64,000 nt of DNA from Nitrospirota bacterium (GTDB lineage Bacteria; Nitrospirota; Thermodesulfovibrionia; Thermodesulfovibrionales; Magnetobacteriaceae), in contig JADFXG010000003.1 in NCBI GenBank assembly GCA_015233895.1, positions 153,719 to 217,718 on the forward strand, read 5' to 3'. Position 1 is the first letter of the stretch; the number at the start of each line of letters is the position of its first letter. Positions 53,678 through 61,981 of this stretch are shown piece after piece. A model generated the notes under the pieces. The model saw only the letters and a program-made list of their open reading frames with translations, searched no databases and was not told the DNA's origin. The position numbers were made by a program, and so were the translations under genes.

Positions 53678-54690
53678 AAACTATTGTTTTTGATCAAACC
53701 GTCAATATAGGCTCGCATCTGCTCAATGGTAAGCCATGCGTCATTTGTGTCGCTTCTGTAGGTGAAATCCTCTTTCAGCCTTTTAAATCCCCTGTATTTA
53801 GCTGTAGCCTTAGACTCGAAGTGCATGTGCGGGACAATGACAAACATATCTTTGCCGCGGGGGCGGTACTCTATAGTGGTGCGCGCTTCGTCTTCAGATA
53901 TCAGGGTTTCGTGGATTTTTTCACCCGGCCTAACCCCCGAAAACTTAAACTTGCAGTCACCGCAAACAGCTCTTGCCAAATCGGTAATCTTCATGCTTGG
54001 AATTTTAGGGACAAACACCTCACCACCAGCCGATTCCTCAAGTGCATCCAAAACCAGCTCTACCGACTCCTCCATTGTTATCCAAAACCTCGTCATACGT
54101 TCATCAGTTATGGGTAAGTCTTTAATTCCGGATTGAATGAGTTTATGAAAAAGAGGCACAACACTCCCCCTGCTTCCCACCACGTTACCGTACCGGACTA
54201 TGGAAAACTTTGTGTCTTTGCCTCCAACATATGCCCCTGCTGCCACAAAAATCTTTTCCATCGCAAGCTTAGTGGCGCCGTAGAGATTTAACGGACTTAC
54301 CGCCTTATCGGTTGACAACGCTATGACTTTCTTTACCCCGTTATCAATAGCAGCATCAACAATATTTTCAGCCCCTATTATGTTTGTCTTAACCACCTCA
54401 AGCGGATTATACTCGGCGGCTAAAACGTGTTTCATAGCAGCGGCATGTATTACATAATCAACGCCGTTAAATGCCCTGTACAGTCTCTCCCGGTCTCTGA
54501 TATCACCTATAAAATATCTTATCGGATACTGTGGAGTTTTGAATTGTGCGGACATTTCATACTGCTTAAACTCATCCCTGCTGAATATTATTAGTTTTTT
54601 TACTTTAAATTTTTTTAATATAAATTTTGCTAATTCCTTACCAAAGGAACCTGTTCCGCCCGTTACTAATATTGTCTTTCCGTCAAACAT
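53674..54690 (-). CDS. pseB: UDP-N-acetylglucosamine 4,6-dehydratase (inverting)
   Basis: PseB starts pseudaminic acid synthesis by 4,6-dehydration and C5 inversion of UDP-GlcNAc. The 338-residue protein has the SDR nucleotide loop TGGTGSFG (10-17), the STDKAVSPLNLYGATK catalytic region (126-141, Asp128, Lys129, Tyr137, Lys141) and GNVVGSRGSV near 175. It is not preceded by a membrane domain, so it is the soluble, inverting type. It is first in the minus-strand pseB-pseC-cytidylyltransferase set; the rest of the pathway (pseH, pseG, pseI) is not in the window apart from the PseG-like fusion. Confidence 0.93.
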   Translation of the reverse strand: MFDGKTILVTGGTGSFGKELAKFILKKFKVKKLIIFSRDEFKQYEMSAQFKTPQYPIRYFIGDIRDRERLYRAFNGVDYVIHAAAMKHVLAAEYNPLEVVKTNIIGAENIVDAAIDNGVKKVIALSTDKAVSPLNLYGATKLAMEKIFVAAGAYVGGKDTKFSIVRYGNVVGSRGSVVPLFHKLIQSGIKDLPITDERMTRFWITMEESVELVLDALEESAGGEVFVPKIPSMKITDLARAVCGDCKFKFSGVRPGEKIHETLISEDEARTTIEYRPRGKDMFVIVPHMHFESKATAKYRGFKRLKEDFTYRSDTNDAWLTIEQMRAYIDGLIKNNSL

Positions 54691-54765
54691 TTACACCATT
54701 CCCGCTTTTTGATACAATTTTACAACATTAACAGCAAAAAAAGCTCATTTTTTTTGCCGGTAAGG

Positions 54766-56259
54766 TTATAGTCCATCCATTTTTATAGCCTCATGGATAG
54801 CCTCCCTGAATTCAGAAGCCGACTGAAACCTTTTATGCTCGTCTTTTGAGACGGATTTGTCAACCACTGCAGCTAAGGCATCGGGCAGGTTTTTGTTACG
54901 CTCCAATATGGGAATCGGTGCATCCTCTAAAACCATGTCAAGCGGATGCCTCCATTTTTTCCCTGAACGGCTGGATTCAGGCGGATACTTTACAGTATAT
55001 TTGGCAGTCAGCATGTAGTACAGACTTACGCCAACAGAGTAAATATCCGCCGGCGGTTTTACAAACTTATAATTTGTAATCTGCTCCGGTGACAAAAACA
55101 TCAAAGAGCCGCCAAAAGTCCCCGTTTGGGTAAAATCATACAGGGAGTTCCCAGCCTCCTCATAAGACTTTGCAAGTCCATAGTCTGTTATCTTTATCGT
55201 TAACCCTGTATCGGTGTGGGTTTTATTTAAAAGAAAATTTGAAGGTTTCAGATCTCTGTGAACGTATCCGTTTAAATGGATGAACTCAAGGCCTTTTAAA
55301 ACCTGTATTATGATTTTGCAGGCATACTCAGGAGTCAGCGGACCCTTAAGCGTTGTCTTTATGAGTTTACCCAAATCCCCTCCCGGCATAAACTCGCTCA
55401 CTAAAAAGGGCATGTTTCCAGCCTCTCCCCTGTCCAGATATCTTATCAGATTTGGATGATTCAACAGGGACTGGATTTCCATCTCCCGTGCAAAGAGTTT
55501 CAGGCCGGAGGAGTTTTTCTTGCCGTCAATGTTGACCCTCTTAAGCGCATACACACGCCGTGTGCCGACATCAACTACCTTATACACTGTCCCCATTGCA
55601 CCGCGGCCTATTATGCCTAACACTGCATAGGCATCTCCAGCGTCAAACACAGGGGACTTAGTGTGCCACTTAAACTCACACTTACTGCACAGATAAATAC
55701 TGTCTTCAAACTCTGCCGCTCTGCCGTCAGAGTTTGCTGCCTCTGTCATATCACAGCCACAGCTTACACAAGTGTGTTGTTTGAGCAAGCCGCTGTGTTT
55801 TCTGATTGTTGCCAGCTCCTTGTTTTTAGCTCTGCACGCTTTACACGTATATGCCATAAACTCCCGTTCGCTCTGAGCAACATTATCATCCACCTCGTTA
55901 TCCACATTTTCCTTACACACGCTGCAATAAACGTAGTGGTACTTCTGTGTGTCATCATGATCAATGCGAACCTTGATTTTTGTATTGCCTATTGTGATTT
56001 CATCATCGTCGTGAAGTTCTGCTCTGTCTATCCGCTTATCATTTACAAGTGTGCCGTTAGTGCTGTTTATATCGGTTATATAGCAAACATTACGCCTTAT
56101 CTCTAAAATGAAATGAGTTCTTGATATGAAAAGATCATCTTTTTTGTTAAGCCGCAGGTGCGCCTTCTTTGATCTGCCAACTAAAAAAGTGTCCGATTCG
56201 GTAAACATGAATCTCTCTCCGGTGTTCGGGCCGGCTATAACATCAAGAGTTACTTTCAT
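54766..56259 (-). CDS. FHA domain - zinc-ribbon - Ser/Thr protein kinase, paralogue
   Basis: The 497-residue protein has the same order of domains as 13892-15412. The FHA domain (about 5-98) has VGRS near 27-30, SRTH near 46-49 and NGT near 68-70. The cysteine-rich part has CSVC (112-115), CKAC (139-142), CVSC (164-167) and CSKC (191-194). The kinase has Lys240, HRDLKPSN at 334-341, DYG at 359-361 and SPEQI. The DYG is shared with the paralogue. It lies between the pse genes and motAB, so it could act on flagellar or glycosylation functions, but there is no direct evidence. An AGGGG Shine-Dalgarno precedes the ATG. Confidence 0.92.
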   Translation of the reverse strand: MKVTLDVIAGPNTGERFMFTESDTFLVGRSKKAHLRLNKKDDLFISRTHFILEIRRNVCYITDINSTNGTLVNDKRIDRAELHDDDEITIGNTKIKVRIDHDDTQKYHYVYCSVCKENVDNEVDDNVAQSEREFMAYTCKACRAKNKELATIRKHSGLLKQHTCVSCGCDMTEAANSDGRAAEFEDSIYLCSKCEFKWHTKSPVFDAGDAYAVLGIIGRGAMGTVYKVVDVGTRRVYALKRVNIDGKKNSSGLKLFAREMEIQSLLNHPNLIRYLDRGEAGNMPFLVSEFMPGGDLGKLIKTTLKGPLTPEYACKIIIQVLKGLEFIHLNGYVHRDLKPSNFLLNKTHTDTGLTIKITDYGLAKSYEEAGNSLYDFTQTGTFGGSLMFLSPEQITNYKFVKPPADIYSVGVSLYYMLTAKYTVKYPPESSRSGKKWRHPLDMVLEDAPIPILERNKNLPDALAAVVDKSVSKDEHKRFQSASEFREAIHEAIKMDGL

Positions 56260-56300
56260 CGTCCCCTTTTGCTCTTAGTGATTGCAGTACGATAAGACTC

Positions 56301-56654
56301 TCAGGCGTTTAACCACGCAACAGCGCCGTCATAGTCGTTATGGAATACCTTGTGGTGTTTTGAAAGCACAAAGGCAATGGATGCCTTAAGTGCTGTGGCT
56401 GCCCCTGGGACCACTGTAGCGCTCTTTACCACTTTACTTTTAATACGGGCATCAAAGCTCTTCATCTGAAGAGCCAGCTTCATAGGCGGTTTTGACATTT
56501 TTAACGTATCGTATAGTATTTTATTTGCCTCTGTGCTGTTTAACAACTCCTCAATCTGAGCTGCAGAGTCATTTACAAGCGTGCTGTCCATCTCTCCCTC
56601 GTAGTGTGCTATTATCACAGAGCCTTTAACTTCTATCTCAAACTTACCACTCAT
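56301..56654 (-). CDS. Small SpoIIAA/STAS-like protein downstream of motB
   Basis: The 117-residue product begins MSGKFEIEVKGSVIIAHYEGEMD and has an alpha/beta pattern that resembles STAS-like (SpoIIAA-like) domains, with ILYDTLKMSKPPMKLALQ near 48-65 and a final AVAWLNA. The start is set at 56654 because GGAGG is eight bases upstream; a longer start overlaps motB by one base and includes that site. It is probably co-transcribed with motAB. Function unknown; the STAS-like resemblance is moderate. Confidence 0.68.
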   Translation of the reverse strand: MSGKFEIEVKGSVIIAHYEGEMDSTLVNDSAAQIEELLNSTEANKILYDTLKMSKPPMKLALQMKSFDARIKSKVVKSATVVPGAATALKASIAFVLSKHHKVFHNDYDGAVAWLNA

Positions 56655-56668
56655 AGTACTGACCTCCA

Positions 56669-57505
56669 TTAATCTGTTTCAGGTTTATTTGCAGTCGTTT
56701 TTTCACTTTTCTTACCCTTTATTTTTTCCACTGTGGATTGATCGGCATTTAGAAGTAATATGCTTATCCTTCGGTTTCTGGGGTCAGAGGGGTTGTCAGC
56801 TATAAGCGGCTGAGTTGCTGCATAGCCTGAGACCCTTCCCAAATCATTTGGATCTATATTGTTTCTTTCAAGCTCCCTGCGTGCCGCCGATGCTCTGTCT
56901 GTGGAAAGTTCCCAGTTTGTGTATTTATTGCCGGAGTATGCTGTCGAATCGGTGTGTCCCTCTATTGATATTTTCAGGTCTTTAAAACCTCTTATTTCGT
57001 CTGACACAACTTTTAAAACAGCCTTTGCCTCCGGCCCTAACTCTGCGCTGCCTACGGTAAACATGGGTCTTCCTAACTTATCCACAATGTTTACCCGTAC
57101 ACCGCCCTCTATTACATCAACCATCACTTGATCTTTAACACCACTTAGTTTAGTTCCTATATCTTTTTTAAGCTTTTCAGTAAATTCCTCTTTGTTTAAC
57201 TGGTTGAAACTTTCACTATTTTTTTGCTTTTCTTGCTCAGACGTATTAACAATCTCAGTGTCGAGTATATCCTTACCCTTACCCATAAAGCCTAAGCCAG
57301 CAGCCTCCATAATCCCAACAGTTTTAAAATAGGTAGCTAATTTCATTTTTTTTTCAGGAGCCACCATGGAAATAAGCCACATGAGCAGAAAAAACGCCAT
57401 CATAGCTGTAACAAAGTCCGCATAGGCAACTTTCCACGAGCCGCCGTGAGCAGCAGCGTGGCCACCCTTTTTTACCTTTTTAATTATTATAGTCTGTCCT
57501 TTCAT
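56669..57505 (-). CDS. motB: Flagellar motor stator protein MotB
   Basis: MotB anchors the stator to peptidoglycan and forms the proton channel with MotA. The 278-residue protein has a short N-terminal tail, a single membrane span (about 27-47) with the proton-carrying Asp30 in SWKVAYADFVTAMMAF, and a C-terminal OmpA-like domain (about 145-250) with ISIEGHTDST and SAARRELE. The ATG overlaps the motA stop by four bases. Confidence 0.95.
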   Translation of the reverse strand: MKGQTIIIKKVKKGGHAAAHGGSWKVAYADFVTAMMAFFLLMWLISMVAPEKKMKLATYFKTVGIMEAAGLGFMGKGKDILDTEIVNTSEQEKQKNSESFNQLNKEEFTEKLKKDIGTKLSGVKDQVMVDVIEGGVRVNIVDKLGRPMFTVGSAELGPEAKAVLKVVSDEIRGFKDLKISIEGHTDSTAYSGNKYTNWELSTDRASAARRELERNNIDPNDLGRVSGYAATQPLIADNPSDPRNRRISILLLNADQSTVEKIKGKKSEKTTANKPETD

Positions 57506-58350
57506 TTCCGTATCGCCTCCTCAAGTTCTGCAAAAGACGGTCTTTCAGAGTTAGGAATAGCACGCCTGCCTGACTCAACAGCTATTTGAGGTGCTGCTCC
57601 TCCCACAAAAGCTACCAGAGAGGCCTTTATTACCTGGAAATAAACCTCACCCTCTTTTGCCTTTAGCTCCAGATTTGTTGATACCGGACCAAAAAAACCA
57701 TACGCCATCAATATGCCAAGAAATGTTCCCACAAGCGCTGAACCAATACTGTGCCCAAGCACTTCAGGCGGTTCGTTGATTTTACCCATTGTCACAACAA
57801 CCCCCAAAACTGCAGCAACTATACCAAACCCAGGCATCGAATCACCCACTTTGCTTATACTCTGAGAGGGCAGGAGCGCCTCATGTGCATTAGCTTCAAT
57901 GTCTATTTCAAGCAAATCAGAAAGCTCATGCGGCGGCATGTTGGTTGTGATTATTACTTTAAGGTTATCACAGATAAATCCCATAGCTTTTTTATTTTCC
58001 AAAACACTTTTATATTTTGTAAATATAGCGCTCTTACTCGGATCCTCTACATCCTGTTCGATAGATATTAACCCCTCTTTTCTGACCTTTGAAAACACAA
58101 TGAAAAGCAAGGACAATAACTCCAGATATTCATGTTTTTCGGCGCCGCCTTTGCCAAAAACCGTAGATATGCTTCCTATAATAAGCTTAATGACAGCCGG
58201 AGGACTGGACACCACTAAAGAACCGATAGCGCAACCGCCAAGTATAACAAATTCCGGTATATTGACAAGCATTGCAACATTGCCATGCTCCATAAGATAG
58301 CCGCTCAGTATAGCGCCTAAAGTTATAACCATTCCAACGATAACGAGCAT
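57502..58350 (-). CDS. motA: Flagellar motor stator protein MotA
   Basis: MotA is the cytoplasm-facing half of the stator. The 282-residue protein has four membrane spans (about 1-20, 30-50, 170-192 and 200-220), a large cytoplasmic loop with charged residues (about 75-165), and the conserved GFGIVAAVLGVVVTMG segment. Family and length are normal. It is seven bases downstream of the PilZ gene and overlaps motB by four bases. Confidence 0.95.
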   Translation of the reverse strand: MLVIVGMVITLGAILSGYLMEHGNVAMLVNIPEFVILGGCAIGSLVVSSPPAVIKLIIGSISTVFGKGGAEKHEYLELLSLLFIVFSKVRKEGLISIEQDVEDPSKSAIFTKYKSVLENKKAMGFICDNLKVIITTNMPPHELSDLLEIDIEANAHEALLPSQSISKVGDSMPGFGIVAAVLGVVVTMGKINEPPEVLGHSIGSALVGTFLGILMAYGFFGPVSTNLELKAKEGEVYFQVIKASLVAFVGGAAPQIAVESGRRAIPNSERPSFAELEEAIRK

Positions 58351-58357
58351 AAATTTG

Positions 58358-59128
58358 TTAGGGTTTAAGCCCCCTCTGCGTTCTCAACACCTCTCGCTGC
58401 CTTTTAAGGGTGTATTGGATGATTTCGTCCCTTACCCCCTCCTCAATGTTTGTGAAACTTATGGCCGTATCATACTGCGCACCCATGACCTTTTCAGAAA
58501 GCACTACAACGCCAATAACAGTCACTCCAATTGGCGGCGACGAGGGTAAGAGCATTTTCACCGACACATTTTCATGAAGCTCATATTTTTCATCAAGTAA
58601 TAACCGTATTCCTGAGCCGCTTATACTCACTGCCCTCTCAGGCGCTTTCATTAATCCCTCATGCTCTAAAAACAATCTGTCCAGTATCAGGCCGATTTTC
58701 ATATTTATATCCACAAGCATTTTCCACAGCACCGGACTGATATTTTCATCAGGCACATCAACACTGTATGTTCGCATATCTGATAACTCCAGGCCGTACT
58801 CTGATATAATCTTAGACTTTCTCTCAAACGGATTCCCGGTTATCTTTGTAATAACCACCGGAAAGGTATCATCTACTCTGAAATAATCCCGCTTTTCACT
58901 GCCCTGAATCCGTAAAACAGCGATATTGTCCTTTATGGCGGCAACCTCCGTGTAGTAGTCCATTGTTTCTGATGCAACAACAAGACTCATTCCAACACGT
59001 AAGTTAGCAGTGCCCTCTTTAATATTTAAAAACATCATGTTGTCACGGAGCTCCTCTACAGAGGCAACGTACTGCTCCGGTTTAGGCATCAGCTTACAAA
59101 TTACATTTTCACCTTTTGCTATGGACAT
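58358..59128 (-). CDS. PilZ-domain protein, flagellar-brake (YcgR) type
   Basis: The 256-residue protein has a YcgR-like N-terminal domain (about 1-75) and a C-terminal PilZ domain. The c-di-GMP-binding residues R80 and R84 are in KRDYFRV. The second motif is SISGSGI near 190, which lacks the usual Asp. It would slow or alter rotation in response to c-di-GMP. I set the start at 59128 since GGAG is nine bases upstream; a start at 59143 would begin two bases from a repeat. The next downstream genes are motA and motB. Confidence 0.8.
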   Translation of the reverse strand: MSIAKGENVICKLMPKPEQYVASVEELRDNMMFLNIKEGTANLRVGMSLVVASETMDYYTEVAAIKDNIAVLRIQGSEKRDYFRVDDTFPVVITKITGNPFERKSKIISEYGLELSDMRTYSVDVPDENISPVLWKMLVDINMKIGLILDRLFLEHEGLMKAPERAVSISGSGIRLLLDEKYELHENVSVKMLLPSSPPIGVTVIGVVVLSEKVMGAQYDTAISFTNIEEGVRDEIIQYTLKRQREVLRTQRGLKP

Positions 59129-59144
59129 CTGTTGCGGCTCCATC

Positions 59145-59266
59145 TACCAAGTAACATTCTATCGTCTAACTTTGTTGGCATCGTCAAAAGCTCCTCAACG
59201 TACGAAAAGTACGCCTACGTCGCTTTCTCCTTGCCGCCTCGTTATACTTCTGACTGCTACTTGGTA
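59145..59266. mobile_element. MITE-like element with TACCAAGTA ends upstream of the PilZ gene
   Basis: The 122-base element has ends TACCAAGTAAC and GCTACTTGGTA, nearly perfect inverted repeats. The inside has a GTACGAAAAGTAC palindrome (59200-59212) and no coding frame. It ends two bases before the longer PilZ start, so the original leader region is probably replaced. Its end TACCAAGTAG is the same as at 63867. A clear target duplication is not seen. Confidence 0.72.
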
Positions 59267-59427
59267 TAATTATCACAGAAAAGCAGATTCCTCCTGTTAG
59301 TAATACAAGCTCCTTGGCTAATTTAGCAGAAAACGGCACAGCGTGTCAACCGGCATCATCCGGCTGTTTAAAACACCTGCGGGTAGAGGTGATAACTAAA
59401 AAAATTGTCTTAATTCCCCTTGTGCGT

Positions 59428-59853
59428 TTAGTGGGAACTGTTTATTGATTTAATGGCATACGACTCCGACACGGGAGTGTTTGTAATCTTTATCTCCTGC
59501 CAGGCGCTTTTTAATGTCCTCATGAGGTCTTGTACATGATAAACCTTATCAATGGAGTTATTGGCATTAGCACGTGTAAGTTCTACTATCATGTATGTAT
59601 AAAGGTCTTGCAAATGCAGGGCTACCTCGCCACCTGCCTCTACATTTAAAGAGGAAAGAAGCTCTTCTAAGATCATGCGCGTTTTATTTATATAATTAAT
59701 TTTCGCAATTTTATCCTTTTTTTCAATGCCGACTGCCGCCTTTGATAAAAAACTTATAGCTCCGTCGTAGAGCTTGATTATGAGGTCAAGGGGAGATAAG
59801 CTACCAATGTCTATGCTTCTATAGGCATTGTGAGCATATGAGATGTTTTGCAT
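59428..59853 (-). CDS. fliS: Flagellar export chaperone FliS
   Basis: FliS binds flagellin in the cytoplasm before export. The 141-residue protein has the typical N-terminus (YAHNAYRSIDIGSLSPLDLIIKLYDGAISFL) and helical bundle with LLSSLNVEAGGEVALHLQDLYTYM. It is 38 bases after fliD, with GGAGG before the ATG. Confidence 0.94.
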   Translation of the reverse strand: MQNISYAHNAYRSIDIGSLSPLDLIIKLYDGAISFLSKAAVGIEKKDKIAKINYINKTRMILEELLSSLNVEAGGEVALHLQDLYTYMIVELTRANANNSIDKVYHVQDLMRTLKSAWQEIKITNTPVSESYAIKSINSSH

Positions 59854-59891
59854 TTACAATCCTCCTGTGATTTAACAATAATTACGCTGTA

Positions 59892-61319
59892 TTACTTGCC
59901 TGTACTCGAACTTGTCCCGGATGTCATGCCGGTTATAGCACTTCCTTGAGATTGCAGTTGACCAATAGTTTGCTCCATGGCCGCAAATTTCTTAACATAC
60001 GCAGCCCGCTTCTGATCCAAAATTTCCTGCATTGAGCTTTGTTTATTAGTAAATTGGCTTACCTCTGTATTAAGATTACTATCCACGGATGTAATAGTGT
60101 TAGTGAGAAAGTTCGTTATCGTGGTTGAAAAAGAGCTGGAAAAAGAATTTACAGCATTATAAAAAGCACGCATGTTCTTTTGGGTTGCTGTATCCATCTT
60201 TGAGGTGTCAATGGTTAACGTGCCGTCCTTATTGTGCATGATGCCATACAAGGCAATTGAATTATTTTGGTCACGTGATGTGGTAAAAGCTGTCCTGACA
60301 GAGTTCATTAATGAGGAGAGCGTTCCGTCATACTGAAGCGGTTGTCCGGCTGCTGTAAGTTGCTGTAATGTAGCAAGAGCCGTATTATAGGCATTTACAA
60401 AGTTTGTCATATTTGTTGAACTTGATATAGCGTTGGCATCAACAGAAATGGTAACAGCTCTGTTAGATGTGGTGTTAAGCAGATCAAAAGATAGTCCGCT
60501 GATAACGTTAGATACTTTGTTTGTGGGACTTGTCAATGTTAAACCGTCCACTGAAAACTTAGCATCCTGGCGGTATTGAAGTAAAGTCATGCCACCTCCG
60601 TCAGTTGGGTTAGGATTTGCCGGGTCAAAACTAAAAGCATTCAAGGAGTTTCCATTTCCTCCGGCATCTGAAACAGACACAGACAACGGAGCAGAGGATG
60701 TGCCCCCTACTGAGCTAAGCATTAAACGGTAACCGGAGCCATCATTGATTATCGTGGCGCTGACATCGGTAGCTGCAGAGTTTATGGCATCCCTGATACC
60801 GGAAAGTGTCTTATTTGAGGTACTTATGTTTATTGTGGTGCTGTGGCTGCCATTAGAGACAGTAATCGTGCCGGAATTATAAACCGCCGAGGTTGATGTT
60901 GCAGCCTGCGAATACATCTTCTCTGACTGAGCCAGCTGAGAAACCTTTACACTATATTGCCCTGTGTTCACAGAGGAATCTGATGTGACTCTTACAGAGC
61001 CAGTATCAGATGACGAGGAGGTATATGTGTTAAGGTTGTTGGACTGAATATTTGTCAGGGCTGTTTTAAGAGAAGTCAAGTTGGACGCTATCTGCCCAAA
61101 TGAACTTATCTTCGCCTGGTCTTTCTGTATTTGCGTGGTAAGCTTATTATAAGGTTGTTGTTCTACTGACATAAGGGCGTCAATGATTTGTCCGGTGTTT
61201 AACCCTGAATATGGTCCGACTGATGTTGTTATCGCACCACTTGACGACGTTGAGCTTCCAGGTGTCGTCGTTGACACCGCAGGTGTTGATGTAACTGAAG
61301 GAATTGTTAAATCGGCCAT
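59892..61319 (-). CDS. fliD: Flagellar filament cap protein FliD
   Basis: FliD caps the filament and helps flagellin fold. The 475-residue protein is rich in Ser/Thr/Ala/Asn with the family signature SGLNTGQIIDALMSVEQQPYNKL near 38-60, a coiled-coil beside it, a central variable domain and a C-terminal coiled-coil (about 410-460). The N-terminus lacks a signal peptide as expected of type III export. It follows flaG with a one-base spacer, and GGAGAC is before the ATG. Confidence 0.94.
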   Translation of the reverse strand: MADLTIPSVTSTPAVSTTTPGSSTSSSGAITTSVGPYSGLNTGQIIDALMSVEQQPYNKLTTQIQKDQAKISSFGQIASNLTSLKTALTNIQSNNLNTYTSSSSDTGSVRVTSDSSVNTGQYSVKVSQLAQSEKMYSQAATSTSAVYNSGTITVSNGSHSTTINISTSNKTLSGIRDAINSAATDVSATIINDGSGYRLMLSSVGGTSSAPLSVSVSDAGGNGNSLNAFSFDPANPNPTDGGGMTLLQYRQDAKFSVDGLTLTSPTNKVSNVISGLSFDLLNTTSNRAVTISVDANAISSSTNMTNFVNAYNTALATLQQLTAAGQPLQYDGTLSSLMNSVRTAFTTSRDQNNSIALYGIMHNKDGTLTIDTSKMDTATQKNMRAFYNAVNSFSSSFSTTITNFLTNTITSVDSNLNTEVSQFTNKQSSMQEILDQKRAAYVKKFAAMEQTIGQLQSQGSAITGMTSGTSSSTGK

Positions 61320-61320
61320 A

Positions 61321-61659
61321 TCATGTCTCCTTATGGAACAAACTCTTTGCGGTATGCTCCAGCTGTTGTGCCATTTTCACATAATCCTCAGCAGGTATTT
61401 GTTTAATAACTTTACCCTCAGAATCTAAAATTCTGATTACAACTTTTTTATTATCATCAACGGCAAAAACCGCCTTACTATCCTTTGAGTCGGCAGGCTT
61501 TTCTGACTGTGCTTTTTCTGAAACACTATTCTGATTACCGTTACCTGCACTATGCTGTCCGGTGTGCTGGTCCTGTCCGCTTACGGCAGCATCAGTATGC
61601 TGTGACTGTTTTGCCCAATCCTGGGAATATGTACTCAGAGGTCCTAAGTTAATATCCAT
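61321..61659 (-). CDS. flaG: Flagellar protein FlaG
   Basis: The 112-residue protein has a hydrophilic N-terminal 60 residues and a C-terminal FlaG domain (VFAVDDNKKVVIRILDSEGKVIKQIPAEDYVKMAQQL). FlaG influences filament length in some bacteria. The ATG is three bases after the stop codon of a 29-residue gene, whose terminal GAGGAGGG codons form the ribosome-binding site. It heads flaG-fliD-fliS under a sigma-28 promoter. Confidence 0.9.
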   Translation of the reverse strand: MDINLGPLSTYSQDWAKQSQHTDAAVSGQDQHTGQHSAGNGNQNSVSEKAQSEKPADSKDSKAVFAVDDNKKVVIRILDSEGKVIKQIPAEDYVKMAQQLEHTAKSLFHKET

Positions 61660-61662
61660 GTC

Positions 61663-61752
61663 CTATCCCTCCTCTATTGTGCCAGCCAGTGCCCTGTTCA
61701 TACCACGCTGCACATTCAAATACGTTATCATCGTGTCAATTATTAAATCCAT
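61663..61752 (-). CDS. 29-residue peptide gene at the head of the flaG operon
   Basis: A very short frame encodes MDLIIDTMITYLNVQRGM and 11 more residues, ending GTIEEG. It has a full GGGAGG Shine-Dalgarno seven bases before ATG and ends three bases before flaG, with its last codons forming the flaG ribosome-binding site. It could be a small motility protein or a translation-coupling leader peptide. It is not matched to a known family with certainty. Confidence 0.5.
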   Translation of the reverse strand: MDLIIDTMITYLNVQRGMNRALAGTIEEG

Positions 61753-61933
61753 AGCTTACCTCCCTGTAAATTCAATGAGTCTAAAGTTAAAATAACAGCA
61801 TCCAGCTATTATTTTATAATCTGCCATACCCTCCGGCACTTTCCCATCATCTCCACATCCAGCCTCTCTCATACATCCCCTCTGCCAACATATTACATTT
61901 AATCACTAATAAAGCTCTCAGCTTTCACTTTCC

Positions 61934-61960
61934 TTATCGGCAGTATCAATTAAAACTTTA
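61934..61960 (-). promoter_or_regulatory. Sigma-28 (FliA) promoter of flaG-fliD-fliS
   Basis: On the minus strand TAAA (61957-61960) is followed after 15 bases by GCCGATAA (61934-61941). It is an exact match to the sigma-28 consensus. The leader to the 29-residue gene would be about 175 bases. It indicates FliA-dependent late flagellar expression. Confidence 0.85.
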
Positions 61961-61981
61961 GTCTTTTTATTAATAAAAAAA

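Noticed and set aside
59267..59427. CCGG-ATGATG-CCGG as a fliS terminator
   Set aside because: Only a six-pair stem with wobble and no U-tract.
61360..61385. TGGCAC-like sigma-54 site on the minus strand
   Set aside because: It is inside flaG and lacks the TTGC at the required distance.
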